Source: Pirellulales bacterium
GTDB lineage: Bacteria; Planctomycetota; Planctomycetia; Pirellulales; JAEUIK01
Reading direction: 5' to 3'
DNA length: 64,000 nt
NCBI GenBank assembly: GCA_019694435.1
Contig: JAIBBZ010000009.1
Span: 62,001 to 126,000, forward strand
The notes beneath the pieces are model-generated. The model had not been told where the DNA came from. It searched no databases and saw only the letters and a list, made by a program, of their open reading frames with translations. Positions 19,816 to 28,748 of this stretch are shown in pieces (within the stretch, counting starts at the first letter, position 1; every line of letters begins with the position of its first letter). Position numbers and translations under genes: made by a program.

Positions 19816-21399
19816 ATGGACGACGTCTTTCGCCAGCTCTTACCGATCGATCTGGTCATTGTGCTGGCCTATATGGTCGGCGTGCTGCTGATCGGCATTT
19901 TCTACAGCCGCTACGTGTCCTCGACGGGCGACTTCTTTCTCGCCGGCAAGACCCTGCCTTTTTGGGCCATTGGCATTTCGATCGTGGCCAGCGATATCGG
20001 GGCCGTCGATCTGATCTTTGGTTCGGGCGGCACGTACCGCTTCGGTATTGCCCAGTTCAATTTCGACTGGCTCGGCTCGATGCCGGCGCTGCTCGTGGCG
20101 GCCTTTATCTTTGTGCCCTATTACTGGCGGGCCGGCGTCTTCACGATCCCTGAGTTTCTGGGCCGGCGCTACAACGGCACCGTGCAGTGGATCCAGGCGA
20201 TCATCTGGTTCATCTACATGGCCGTCAACGTGGCGATCATGCTCGTGGCCGCGGCCACGGTGCTCAAAGAGGTGCTCAACCTCCGTGAGCCCTGGCAAGA
20301 GGACCTCGCCATCTGGACCACGGCCATCATGATCGGGCTGTACACGATCTCGGGCGGCTTAGGGGCGATCGTCATTACCGACATCATGCAGGTCGTGGTG
20401 ATGCTCGTCGGCGCCGGGTCGCTCGTGTTCTTGAGCGTTTGGGAAGCCGGCGGACCACAGGCCATGGTCGACAAGATCCAGGCCCAGGGACCGGCCACGG
20501 AGCATTTCTTTCGCCTCGTCGTGCCGCACAATGCCGATTCGCCCTACCCCTGGACGGGCATCGTCTTTGGCCTGGGGCTGGTCATGTCGACCGCCTACTT
20601 CGTTGGTAACCAGGCGGTGCTACAACGTGTCCTCGGCGCGCGGACCGAATGGGACGCCAAGGCCGGGATGATCGTCGCCGGGCTGTTGAAGCTGTTGATT
20701 CCGCTGCTGATGTTTGTGCCCGGCCTGGCCGCGCGGGCGCTATATCCGAATCTCGAACAACCCGATCGCGCCGTGCCGCTGATGGTCAACGAGCTGATGC
20801 CCTCGGGGCTCAAGGGCTTGATGTTTGCGGCGTTCTTCGCCGCGCTCATGTCGAGCGTCGATTCGTATCTCAACTCCTGCGTCACCGTGTTCCTGTCGGA
20901 TATCTATCACCGGGTGCATCATGCGATTTTCAAGCGGCCGCTCACCGATCGGGCCGGCCTGCTCCTCGGGCGCATCTTGACGGCGGTCTTGCTGGTGGGG
21001 GCCGTGCTGTATGCCCCCGTCCTCAAGGAACGTCGCGAAGCCACCTATATTCTCGTGCAAGACATGCTCAGCCTGTTCCAGGGACCGACGCTCGCCATCT
21101 TGCTCTTGGGTATTCTCTGGGCGCGGACGACGGGCTGGGGCGCGCTGGCCGGATTGCTCTCCGGCGTGGCGACGACGGGCACGCTGAAAATCATCGGCGA
21201 CGAGGTCTTTCCGTCGCAAAATCCGTTCCTGTTCGTGGCCTTCTGGTCGTTCGTCGTCACGATGGTTGTCACCACGGTGGTCAGTCTGCTGACCAAACCC
21301 GAGCCTCCCGAAAGGTTGCGCGGCCTGGTCTATCGCCAGGTGCTCAGCGATCAAGACGCGCAGCGGCTGCTGCGCGACCAGGTGGGAGACGCCTCGTGA
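19816..21399 (+). CDS. Sodium:solute symporter (SSS family)
   Basis: A 527-residue inner-membrane transporter with about 13 hydrophobic segments. The N-terminus (IDLVIVLAYMVGVLLIGIFYSRY), the GDFFLAGKTLPFW block, AIGISIVASDIGAVDLIFG and FFAALMSSVDSYLNS are typical of the SSS family, which imports sugars, amino acids or organic acids with Na+. The substrate cannot be told. ATG 19816 begins at the first transmembrane helix; the frame upstream to 19510 is unsupported and would run through the terminator. The stop overlaps the next gene's GTG start (GTGA), so symporter and small membrane protein are coupled. Confidence 0.92.
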   Translation: MDDVFRQLLPIDLVIVLAYMVGVLLIGIFYSRYVSSTGDFFLAGKTLPFWAIGISIVASDIGAVDLIFGSGGTYRFGIAQFNFDWLGSMPALLVAAFIFVPYYWRAGVFTIPEFLGRRYNGTVQWIQAIIWFIYMAVNVAIMLVAAATVLKEVLNLREPWQEDLAIWTTAIMIGLYTISGGLGAIVITDIMQVVVMLVGAGSLVFLSVWEAGGPQAMVDKIQAQGPATEHFFRLVVPHNADSPYPWTGIVFGLGLVMSTAYFVGNQAVLQRVLGARTEWDAKAGMIVAGLLKLLIPLLMFVPGLAARALYPNLEQPDRAVPLMVNELMPSGLKGLMFAAFFAALMSSVDSYLNSCVTVFLSDIYHRVHHAIFKRPLTDRAGLLLGRILTAVLLVGAVLYAPVLKERREATYILVQDMLSLFQGPTLAILLLGILWARTTGWGALAGLLSGVATTGTLKIIGDEVFPSQNPFLFVAFWSFVVTMVVTTVVSLLTKPEPPERLRGLVYRQVLSDQDAQRLLRDQVGDAS

Positions 21400-21710
21400 C
21401 GCTGCTGGCGACGATCACCGATCGGCTCGCGGACGCCTGGCACCAAGTGACCGCGGTGTTGCACGAACACCTCGCCCCTGCGCTGCGTTCCCTGCAGCTG
21501 CCGATGGACGACTTTTTCAATGCTCTGCCCCTGTGGGCCGGCAAAGTGGCATTGATGGGCCTGTTCATCTCGGCGGCCATCTGGTCAATGTCGCTCAAGC
21601 GGTCGTTTGTCTATCTGGGCGCACCGGACCAGGCGCGCTGGCGCGACCTGCGTTTGTGGGCCTTGGCAGTCTTGGCGCCCTATGTGCTGATCTACTGGTG
21701 GCTGGGTTAA
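21396..21710 (+). CDS. Small membrane protein coupled to the SSS symporter
   Basis: GTG 21396 overlaps the symporter stop by GTGA, with AGGTGGGAG just upstream. The 104-residue product has an amphipathic N-terminal half and two hydrophobic segments (VALMGLFISAAIWSM and LRLWALAVLAPYVLIYWW). No known domain is recognisable. The tight coupling and matching strand suggest an accessory subunit or assembly partner of the transporter; that is inference from position only. Confidence 0.7.
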   Translation: MTLLATITDRLADAWHQVTAVLHEHLAPALRSLQLPMDDFFNALPLWAGKVALMGLFISAAIWSMSLKRSFVYLGAPDQARWRDLRLWALAVLAPYVLIYWWLG

Positions 21711-21715
21711 CTGGT

Positions 21716-21949
21716 ATGAGTCACGACGAGATCGATGATCGCGACGCCACTTCGCTGCTCATGTTGGGGGCGTTCTTCGCGGCGATGGGCGTGCTGGTCC
21801 TGGTGGCCACGTATTGGACGGTCGGGCGATTTCATGCCATGGTGGTCAATGTTTGTGCCGGCACGCTATTGAGTCTCATCGGAATCGGCATGTACTCGCT
21901 CGGACGCCGCCAGCGCGCCGCCGCGCGAGATCACGGCCGGTCGAACTGA
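21716..21949 (+). CDS. Small two-helix membrane protein in the symporter operon
   Basis: ATG 21716 lies 5 bp after the preceding stop. The 77-residue product starts with an acidic segment (MSHDEIDDRD), then has two hydrophobic helices (LLMLGAFFAAMGVLVLVATYW and VVNVCAGTLLSLIGIGMYSL) and a basic tail (GRRQRAAARD). No domain is recognised. It is the third cistron of a compact operon: symporter, two-helix protein, two-helix protein. A role with the transporter is inferred from the spacing. Confidence 0.7.
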   Translation: MSHDEIDDRDATSLLMLGAFFAAMGVLVLVATYWTVGRFHAMVVNVCAGTLLSLIGIGMYSLGRRQRAAARDHGRSN

Positions 21950-21982
21950 CGCGACCGCACTCGCGGCTCACTCGAGAAACAC

Positions 21983-22600
21983 GTGTCTCGCTTCATCCAG
22001 CCCACGGTCGATCGCGCGACGGCCTGGCGCAAGCTGCATCGCCCCGGCGGGCTGGCCATCGCGTGGGCCTGGGTGCGCCGGCACCCCGATCCGCGGCTGG
22101 ATCCGCTGCGGACCAAGGGTGCGCCCCTGTTGCGGCTGGTCTACTTGCCTCGTTACCTGGTCGGGGCCAACGTGCAGCGCGGCGATCAAGCCTGGCAGGT
22201 GCATGCCTTGGTCGACGCGATCGACGGTGTCGCCTCGCTGCTCAAGGGCCCCTTGCTGGACCTCGAAACCGAGTCGATCGCCACGCCGTTCAAGCCGCTG
22301 ATCGACGCTGCACAAGCGGCTACTTCGGCCGAGCGCCTGATTCGTCAAATGAGTGATCGGTATGCGCGCTGGAGTTGGCGGCCGACCCAGATCGGGCTGG
22401 CCGCCGTCGAGCCTGTTTATTACCCCTTCTGGGCCTACTACTGCGAGCGGGGCAAAGGTATCCTGGACGTCTCTTTGTACGACGCCTGGGCAGCTTGTGC
22501 GGTCGGTGCGCGTGTCAAAGCGGCTTATCTGACCGCGCTGGCGTCGGTCGAGCGGCCGGACGCACCGGCCCGCGCCGCTGAATTGCCCCCACTCCCCTGA
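21983..22600 (+). CDS. Conserved hypothetical protein with YYPFWAYY motif
   Basis: The 205-residue soluble-looking protein starts at GTG 21983 behind GAGAAA and follows the symporter genes after 33 bp. I do not recognise a named family. Notable segments are LVYLPRYLV near residue 55, followed by a QRGDQAWQVHALVDAIDG stretch, and a related-looking second half with VEPVYYPFWAYYCERGKGILDVSLYDAWAAC. The two Y-P aromatic motifs, each followed by a D-A segment, suggest two copies of one small beta-rich fold. No signal peptide or membrane helix is seen. It ends 10 bp before the GH35-like gene, so co-transcription is likely. Confidence 0.65.
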   Translation: MSRFIQPTVDRATAWRKLHRPGGLAIAWAWVRRHPDPRLDPLRTKGAPLLRLVYLPRYLVGANVQRGDQAWQVHALVDAIDGVASLLKGPLLDLETESIATPFKPLIDAAQAATSAERLIRQMSDRYARWSWRPTQIGLAAVEPVYYPFWAYYCERGKGILDVSLYDAWAACAVGARVKAAYLTALASVERPDAPARAAELPPLP

Positions 22601-22610
22601 GCAAGCCTCG

Positions 22611-24809
22611 ATGAGCGACTACCAATATCGCGACGGTCGATTCTGGAAAGACGGCCGCCCTTTCTTTGCCATTTGCAGCGACTACCAGTACTACCGCGAC
22701 CGCCGCGACAATTGGCGCGATCGTCTGGAGAAGCTCAAGGCTGCCGGCGTCAACGTGATCACGTTCTACACGCCGTGGCGTCATCACCTGCGGATCGTCG
22801 ACGGCGTGCGGACCGTCGATTTCGACGGCCGCACCAAGGACAGCCGCGACCTGCGCACGTTTCTCAAGCTGATTGAAGAGCTGCAACTGCTGATGATCGT
22901 CAAGCCGGGGCCGTTCGTGCACTCGGAACTGAACGTCGGCGGGCTGCCCGACTTCGTCTGCCCGCAACACAACAAGGAGATTCCGCCGGCCCGGCGGCAT
23001 CACGGCCGGGCCTGCCGCTGGACCTACGACAACAGCGAGCTGCCGGCCCCGTTCGATCCGACGTTCGACGGACTCGTCGCCGAATATCTCGGCGCGGTGG
23101 GCCGCGAGATTGAGCCGTACTGCCGCCCCGGCGGGCCGGTGATCGCGATCCAGATGAACGACGAGACGATCTATTGCACGTCGAACGATCCACCGTGGCA
23201 CATCGGGTACGAACCGTCGGGCATGCGCTATTACCACGGTCTGTTGACCGAACGTTACGGCGACCTGGCCACTTACAACCGCCTGCACGGCACCAGCTAC
23301 GCAGCCTGGGAGTTCGTGCCGGGCCCGAAATTGCCGGTTATCGGCCAGCCCGGGGCCCCCGAACGCCCCGGCCCGCAGCGCAGCGAAGACCTGCTGCTCT
23401 ACGTCGATTGGGCCGAGTATCAATGGCGGCTGCGGCGCGACTTGTATGTCCGCTACGAGCAGTACCTGGGCATCAAGCTGCCCTACCTGACCAACTACGC
23501 CGGCATCACCCCGCCCATCGAAGAAAACGTGCCCGACTTGAAGGACGAGGCAAAGGAGCCGATTCCCGGCGATTATGCGCGACTGTATTCCGAGTGGTGG
23601 TTTGCCCATAACCGCGTCGATCAGGATCTCGACGCATACGAATACGGCATGATCAGTTGGCTCGGCGTCGCGGCCTACGATCGCGACGTGTTCGACCGCT
23701 ATATCAATACGGCCCGCCGCGCCCGCGGCGTGAACATGGAGGAGAACTGGGGCTTCGGCACCTTGTACGACGCCCGCAGCCGCGACCCGATCGTGCCGTT
23801 TTTCCAGACGCTGGCTTCGCTGGCCGGTGGCGCGACGGGGTACGACATTTTCGTCGGCGTCAGCACCGACTACTGGGACGACGAGCTGGACCGCATCACG
23901 AAGCTGCAATGCCCGACGTTTCCGTCGCACGCCCCGATCGACGAGCACGGCAACCTGCGGCCCATGTACGACACGATGACGATGCTCAACCGTTGGTTTG
24001 CGGAGCACGGCGAAGCGCTGCTCCAGTGCGAGCCGGAGATCGACGTCGCCTATCTGCTCTACGCGCCGTATGCGGCGGTTTCCTCGTGGGTGCCCGACGA
24101 ACGGTACTGGCACGTCGCCGGACATGCGATTCCGCGTTGCGGTCACCAAGCCTTCGAAGCGTTTTCCAAGTCGCTGCAAGCGGCGGGCTATTCTTTCGGC
24201 ATGTTCGAGCTGGAGGCCGCGACGCCGGCACGGCTGCATCAGCCCGGGGCGCTGGCCATCCACACGGCGTTCTTCATGGACGAGCCAGAGCAGCGCCGTT
24301 TGGCCGAGTTCATCGAGTCGGGCGGCCGGCTGTTCATCTCGGGTGAGCTGCCCGAGGTCGATCTGCAGTGGCGCTCCTGCACGATCTTGAAGGCGGCGGT
24401 CGAGCGCGCTGCGGCCGCCGGGCCGGGGTCCAAGGTGCACTATCGCCGCGAGAACCTCTTTGCCGACGGACGATTCGCCGAGGTGCTGCGTGCGGCCGGT
24501 GTGAATACAAACGTGACCTACGCCGAAAACATGCGGGCCTACGTGCACCGCAGCGAGCGCGACTACTTCGTGTTCTTCTTCAACTTCGATGCCGCCGGCC
24601 AGCACGACAAGTGGATCGAGTTCTACGGCCAGCGCCTCAAGCTGCGGCTCGGCTCGAAGACGAGCGGCGTGCTTCGCGTTCAGGACGGCAAGCTCGTCGC
24701 CTGGATGGTCAAGGCCAAGAACGAGGTCGAAAACCTCGTCGATTCGGTGAGCTTCGAATTGGACCGACAACACGTCGACGGGACCGGCGATTTCAGTTCG
24801 GCAGGTTGA
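22611..24809 (+). CDS. Glycoside hydrolase family 35-like enzyme (beta-galactosidase fold)
   Basis: The 732-residue product resembles GH35 beta-galactosidases. There is an N-terminal TIM barrel beginning FWKDGRPFFAICSDYQYYR, then AAGVNVITFYTPWRHH, KPGPFVHSELNVGGLP and GGPVIAIQMNDE at residues 175-185. In GH35 the last segment normally reads QxENE; here it is QMNDE, keeping the final glutamate (Glu185) that would be the acid/base. NMEENWGF near residue 380 could supply the nucleophile. There is no signal peptide, so it probably acts inside the cell on an imported saccharide, consistent with the symporter upstream. The substrate is unproven. Confidence 0.8.
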   Translation: MSDYQYRDGRFWKDGRPFFAICSDYQYYRDRRDNWRDRLEKLKAAGVNVITFYTPWRHHLRIVDGVRTVDFDGRTKDSRDLRTFLKLIEELQLLMIVKPGPFVHSELNVGGLPDFVCPQHNKEIPPARRHHGRACRWTYDNSELPAPFDPTFDGLVAEYLGAVGREIEPYCRPGGPVIAIQMNDETIYCTSNDPPWHIGYEPSGMRYYHGLLTERYGDLATYNRLHGTSYAAWEFVPGPKLPVIGQPGAPERPGPQRSEDLLLYVDWAEYQWRLRRDLYVRYEQYLGIKLPYLTNYAGITPPIEENVPDLKDEAKEPIPGDYARLYSEWWFAHNRVDQDLDAYEYGMISWLGVAAYDRDVFDRYINTARRARGVNMEENWGFGTLYDARSRDPIVPFFQTLASLAGGATGYDIFVGVSTDYWDDELDRITKLQCPTFPSHAPIDEHGNLRPMYDTMTMLNRWFAEHGEALLQCEPEIDVAYLLYAPYAAVSSWVPDERYWHVAGHAIPRCGHQAFEAFSKSLQAAGYSFGMFELEAATPARLHQPGALAIHTAFFMDEPEQRRLAEFIESGGRLFISGELPEVDLQWRSCTILKAAVERAAAAGPGSKVHYRRENLFADGRFAEVLRAAGVNTNVTYAENMRAYVHRSERDYFVFFFNFDAAGQHDKWIEFYGQRLKLRLGSKTSGVLRVQDGKLVAWMVKAKNEVENLVDSVSFELDRQHVDGTGDFSSAG

Positions 24810-24834
24810 CCGTAGCTCGCACCGGAGCTGGACG

Positions 24835-25446
24835 ATGAACGCCATTCCCCGGCAGATTGATTTCGAACGCTTATACGAAGGGCAGCCGCGCTGGGACATC
24901 GGCCGGCCTCACCGGGCTTTCGAGGTGTTGGCCGACCGGATCAACGGATCGATCGTCGACGTCGGCTGCGGCACTGGGGAAAACTCGCTGGCCTACGCGG
25001 CCCGAGGTCACGAAGTGCTCGGCGTCGACTTTATCCCCGCCGCGATCGCTCAAGCCCGTGCCAAAGCCGAAGCCCGGCGCGTGGCCGTCGAATTCCTCGT
25101 TTACGACGCGCTGCAACTCGCCGCGCTGAACCGTGTGTTCGACCAGGCTTTCGATTCGGGCCTGTTCCACGTGTTCGACGACGCCGACCGTGCACGATAC
25201 GTCGATCAATTGGCCCAGGTCGTCCGGCCCGGCGGGTGGCTGTTCTTGTCTTGTTTCAGCGATGCCGAGCCACCGGGAGAAGGGCCGCGTCGCGTCAGTG
25301 AAAGTGAGCTGCGCGACAGCTTCACGAGCGGCTGGACGATCGAATCGATCCGCCCGACGCGCTACGAAGTGACTCCGGTCCCGGACGACTTGACCTTCAG
25401 CAAGAGCGGCCCGCGGGCGTGGTTCTGCGAGATTCGCCGGGTCTGA
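24835..25446 (+). CDS. Class I SAM-dependent methyltransferase
   Basis: A 203-residue cytoplasmic methyltransferase. The SAM-binding motif I VDVGCGTGENSLAYAARG is followed by an acidic strand end (LGVDFIPAAI), motif II-like DQAFDSGLFHVFDD and the post-II VRPGGWLFLSCFSD. The overall length and the C-terminal half resemble thiopurine or small-molecule methyltransferases rather than RNA enzymes. It starts 26 bp after the GH35-like gene with GAGCTGG upstream and may be in the same transcript. The methyl acceptor is not deducible. Confidence 0.87.
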   Translation: MNAIPRQIDFERLYEGQPRWDIGRPHRAFEVLADRINGSIVDVGCGTGENSLAYAARGHEVLGVDFIPAAIAQARAKAEARRVAVEFLVYDALQLAALNRVFDQAFDSGLFHVFDDADRARYVDQLAQVVRPGGWLFLSCFSDAEPPGEGPRRVSESELRDSFTSGWTIESIRPTRYEVTPVPDDLTFSKSGPRAWFCEIRRV

Positions 25447-25533
25447 GTGCGCGTGTCGCCGTGCTGCTTGACACTTTGCATGCACCCTCGCAAGATGCGC
25501 GGCGGGCACGAGGCGAGTTTCCGAGGCGGATGC

Positions 25534-26724
25534 ATGACGATGCGGAGCTTCATCCTGAGAGTGGCCCGCGGCGTACGCGCCGGCTGGCTGATGCTGGGGC
25601 TGTCGCTGGCCTTGTTAATCGTGCTGGAGCTGGTGACGCGCGTGGTGCTGGCGAGTCGGGCCGAAAAGGCCGAATCGTTTTCCCAGGCCGAAAGCTATGG
25701 CGGCGCGCCCTGGGCCGAAGAGTATGTCCGCGAGTTGGAGCAGGTGGTTGTCACGCGCTGGTGGCCCGAGGCCTATTGGAACAGCCGCCCCTTTGCCGGC
25801 CGGCATTTTCACATCGACGACCGGGGTGTGCGCGCGTCCTGGAATCCTCCGGACGCGCAGGCCGAAACAGCGAACCCCCCGCGAAAAGTGCGCGTGTTCA
25901 TGTTCGGAGGGTCGACGACGTGGGGCGAAGGCGCCCGCGACGACTATACGATTCCCTCGTGTCTGGCCCGATCGCTCGCGGCCAGCGGGGTCGAGGACTT
26001 CACGGTCGAGAATTTTGGCGTGCCAGGCTATGTCAGCGCGCAGGAAGTCATCCGCCTGACGCAGGAATTGCGGTCCGGTAATGTGCCCGACGTGGTCGTG
26101 TTCTACGACGGTGCCAACGACGTCGTTTCGGCCTGTCTCAATGGTCGCGCCGGAGTATCGATGATCGAGAAGCCGCTGGCCGACGGCTCTTGGAACGGCC
26201 TCCGCAACAGCCTGGCCGTCGTCCGCGTGGTGCGGTTCCTGGCCCATCGTGCAGAATGGATCGACAGTGCCACGGTCGACGGCGAGCTGGCCGCCGGCGT
26301 GGTCAGCCAATACCAGGCGAACATCGACCTGGTGCGCCGGCTGAGCGAAACGTACGGGTTCACGGCCCTGTTTTTTTGGCAGCCGGTGTTGTTCAGCAAA
26401 CCTCATCTCACCACGGCCGAGGAGCAGCGGCAGTTGTTCGAGGATGCCCTGAGCTATGGCGGTACCGAAGAGGTCTTCTTCACGGGCTATGCCGTGCGCG
26501 ATTTTTTTCGCGACGTCTACCGGCGCGCTCTGGCCGAAGTCCGTGTGCCCGGGTGGCATGATCTGAGCGGGCTGTTCGACGAAGAACGTGGCGCGGCGTT
26601 TATCGACTATTGCCACACGTTCGAGGCTGCGAACGCCAAGATCGGCCAGCGCCTGGCCCAAGACGTGGCGCCTCTGGTCCGCGCCCGTCAACAGCCTCGC
26701 GCCGAGCAGCAAAGCGCCCCGTAG
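25534..26724 (+). CDS. Membrane-anchored SGNH/GDSL hydrolase
   Basis: A 396-residue protein anchored by one N-terminal transmembrane helix (LMLGLSLALLIVLELVTRVV), with the rest outside the membrane. The SGNH blocks are in order: FGGSTTWGEG with nucleophile Ser127, NFGVPGY with the block II glycine, YDGANDV with the block III asparagine, and a C-terminal DYCH near residue 366 with the Asp/His pair. Such enzymes are esterases or O-acetyl-removing enzymes for polysaccharides or lipids. ATG 25534 with GAGGCGGA upstream is preferred over the open frame from 25447, which adds an improbable Cys-rich leader. Convergent with the DegT aminotransferase gene. Confidence 0.87.
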   Translation: MTMRSFILRVARGVRAGWLMLGLSLALLIVLELVTRVVLASRAEKAESFSQAESYGGAPWAEEYVRELEQVVVTRWWPEAYWNSRPFAGRHFHIDDRGVRASWNPPDAQAETANPPRKVRVFMFGGSTTWGEGARDDYTIPSCLARSLAASGVEDFTVENFGVPGYVSAQEVIRLTQELRSGNVPDVVVFYDGANDVVSACLNGRAGVSMIEKPLADGSWNGLRNSLAVVRVVRFLAHRAEWIDSATVDGELAAGVVSQYQANIDLVRRLSETYGFTALFFWQPVLFSKPHLTTAEEQRQLFEDALSYGGTEEVFFTGYAVRDFFRDVYRRALAEVRVPGWHDLSGLFDEERGAAFIDYCHTFEAANAKIGQRLAQDVAPLVRARQQPRAEQQSAP

Positions 26725-26734
26725 CAGCTACGCG

Positions 26735-27964
26735 TCAGCCGGCCAGCTCGGCCGCATGAGCCTGGATCTTGCGGATCGCCGCGGCAACTTCGCGCATGTC
26801 CTGCTCGTCGCCGAGCAGGGCATATTGCGGCAGCCAGTAGCTTTCCCAGGCGGCACTCTTGGTGTTTGGATACGCCGCGCGCAAAAAGGCATGGTCTTGC
26901 CGGGCCTGATCTCCGCACAGTCGATGGCGATAGCTGCCATTCTGGAACAAGGCCAGGTCGTGCACGGGCGGATAGGCGGCCTGATTGGGAATGCCTTCGG
27001 CCTTCATCGCGGCGATGAACTTTTCGGTCGGTGCGCCGCCAAATGCGTCGGCATGATAACGGAAGATATACGCGTAATGTCCGTTGCGGGTACACCGCTC
27101 GTCGCAGCGCTGCGGCGTCACGCCGGGGATCTCGGCCAGCAGCCGATCGAGCAATTGGGCATTTGCATGCCGGCGGCTGGTCTGTTCGTCGAGTCGCGTG
27201 AGTTGCGCGCTGAGCACCGCGCCCTGCCATTCGCTCAGCCGGTAGTTCGAGCCATAGCTGAAATGGGCATAGAACCACTCGCCGGGTAGCCGGCCGCAAT
27301 CGTGGGCGCTGCGGGCCTTGCGCTCGAACTCGTCGTCGTTCGTGATGATGAGGCCGCCTTCGCCGGCCGTCATCAGCTTGCTCGACTGGAAGCTGAAAGT
27401 ACCGCAAATGCCGTGCGTGCCCACCTTCTTGCCGCGCCATTCGCTGCCGTGGGCATGGGCACAGTCCTCGACCAGGAACAGGCTGTGACGCGCGGCGATC
27501 TCGTTGAGCCGGTCGAGGTCCGCCGGATGGCCGCCGAGGTGTACGGCGATGATGCCCTTGGTGCGCGGCGTAATGGCCGCCTCGACCAAGTCCGGGTCGA
27601 TGCATTCCGTATCCCGGCAAATATCGACCATCACCGGCATGGCGCCCGCGAACAGCACGGCGCTGGCCGTAGCGACGAAGGTCGAGTCGGGCACGATCAC
27701 CTCGTCCCCGGGACCGACGCCCAGCGCTGCCAGCACCACCTCGATGGCGTGCGTGCCGTTGGTGATGGCGATGCCGTGCTTGGCCTGATGGTACGCGGCA
27801 AAATCCTGCTCGAACTTCAGCGTGCGCGTGCCCGGCGTGCGCCACCAGACGCGGCTTTCGAGCACTTCGAGCAAGGCCGTGCGCTCGCGTTCGTCGAAGA
27901 TCGGCCACTGGGGAAACGGCTTGGTCTTGGTCGCTGGACCGCCGCGGAGGGCAAGCTGAGGCAT
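26735..27964 (-). CDS. DegT/DnrJ/EryC1/StrS-family aminotransferase
   Basis: A 409-residue PLP enzyme that aminates keto-sugars or inosose-like ketones, usually for glycans or secondary metabolites. Seen: TNGTHAIEVVLAALGVGPGDEVIVP, STFVATASAV, the PLP-pocket VEDCAHAHG and the Schiff-base lysine Lys196 in SFQSSKLMTAGEGG. The subfamily resembles the AHBA-synthase and inosose-aminotransferase type (N-terminal LALRGGPATKTKPFPQWP). It stands alone, with no sugar-nucleotide genes beside it, so its pathway is not visible here. Confidence 0.92.
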   Translation of the reverse strand: MPQLALRGGPATKTKPFPQWPIFDERERTALLEVLESRVWWRTPGTRTLKFEQDFAAYHQAKHGIAITNGTHAIEVVLAALGVGPGDEVIVPDSTFVATASAVLFAGAMPVMVDICRDTECIDPDLVEAAITPRTKGIIAVHLGGHPADLDRLNEIAARHSLFLVEDCAHAHGSEWRGKKVGTHGICGTFSFQSSKLMTAGEGGLIITNDDEFERKARSAHDCGRLPGEWFYAHFSYGSNYRLSEWQGAVLSAQLTRLDEQTSRRHANAQLLDRLLAEIPGVTPQRCDERCTRNGHYAYIFRYHADAFGGAPTEKFIAAMKAEGIPNQAAYPPVHDLALFQNGSYRHRLCGDQARQDHAFLRAAYPNTKSAAWESYWLPQYALLGDEQDMREVAAAIRKIQAHAAELAG

Positions 27965-28112
27965 GTTCGCGTGATCGTCAGGGGGGACAGGAAGGATAAA
28001 AAGATCGCCCGGGCGGGCACCCCAAATGTCCCGAGCCGCGGCGGCGTGTCAACCCGTGCCCCCGGCGAACCTGGCGACAGGGAAAGCATTCGACGACCGC
28101 ATTCTTCCCCGG

Positions 28113-28667
28113 CTACGAGCTGGGCCGGCCCAGCGGCAGGCCCAACATGGCCAAGGCATTGAGCACCAGCCCATGCCGGATGGCTCCGTCGCGAACCAGT
28201 TTCGGCACATCGACGACCGGCACCGTCACCACCTCAATGCGTTCGAACAGGTCGGGCTCGGGCGCCGCGACGCGCACCGCGTTTTCGGCGACGAAGAAGT
28301 GGCAGAGGTTGTTTTGAATCGCCGGATTCGGCCAGACCGAGCCCAGCGGCGCGATCCGCTCGGCCTCGTAGCCGGTTTCCTCGCGCAACTCGCGCGCCGC
28401 GGCCACGATCGGCGCTTCGGTGCCGTCGATCATGCCGCCGGGTATCTCCAGCGTCACCTCGCGAACGCCGTGGCGGAATTGCCGAATCAGCACCATCTGC
28501 CCATCGGCTGTCAGCGGCACGATGTTGATCCAGTCGGGGCAATTCAACCGCACGAACCGCCGTTGGTTCCCCTCGGGCTCGACGCGATACAGGTCGTGCT
28601 CGAGCTGAAAAATCGTGTGATCGGACACCGTCTGCGATTCGAGCAGCGTCCAATGTTTCTCGGGCAT
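28113..28667 (-). CDS. NUDIX hydrolase (ADP-ribose pyrophosphatase-like)
   Basis: A 184-residue NUDIX enzyme. The full Nudix box is visible in GGMIDGTEAPIVAAARELRE followed by ETGYE, matching GX5EX7REUXEEXGU. The preceding VLIRQFRHGVREVTLEIP is characteristic of ADP-sugar pyrophosphatases, which cleave ADP-ribose to AMP and ribose-5-phosphate in the cytoplasm. ATG 28667 has GGGAG about 7 nt upstream; the frame extends to 28748 without support. It is on the same strand as NIPSNAP but with its own Shine-Dalgarno. Confidence 0.92.
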   Translation of the reverse strand: MPEKHWTLLESQTVSDHTIFQLEHDLYRVEPEGNQRRFVRLNCPDWINIVPLTADGQMVLIRQFRHGVREVTLEIPGGMIDGTEAPIVAAARELREETGYEAERIAPLGSVWPNPAIQNNLCHFFVAENAVRVAAPEPDLFERIEVVTVPVVDVPKLVRDGAIRHGLVLNALAMLGLPLGRPSS

Positions 28668-28748
28668 CAAACACTCCCTGCTGGATCCCGCTCGCTGCGC
28701 TTCGCCGATGGGCACGCTGCTCGGTGCCTCGAAGCGCGCAGCGCGCAA

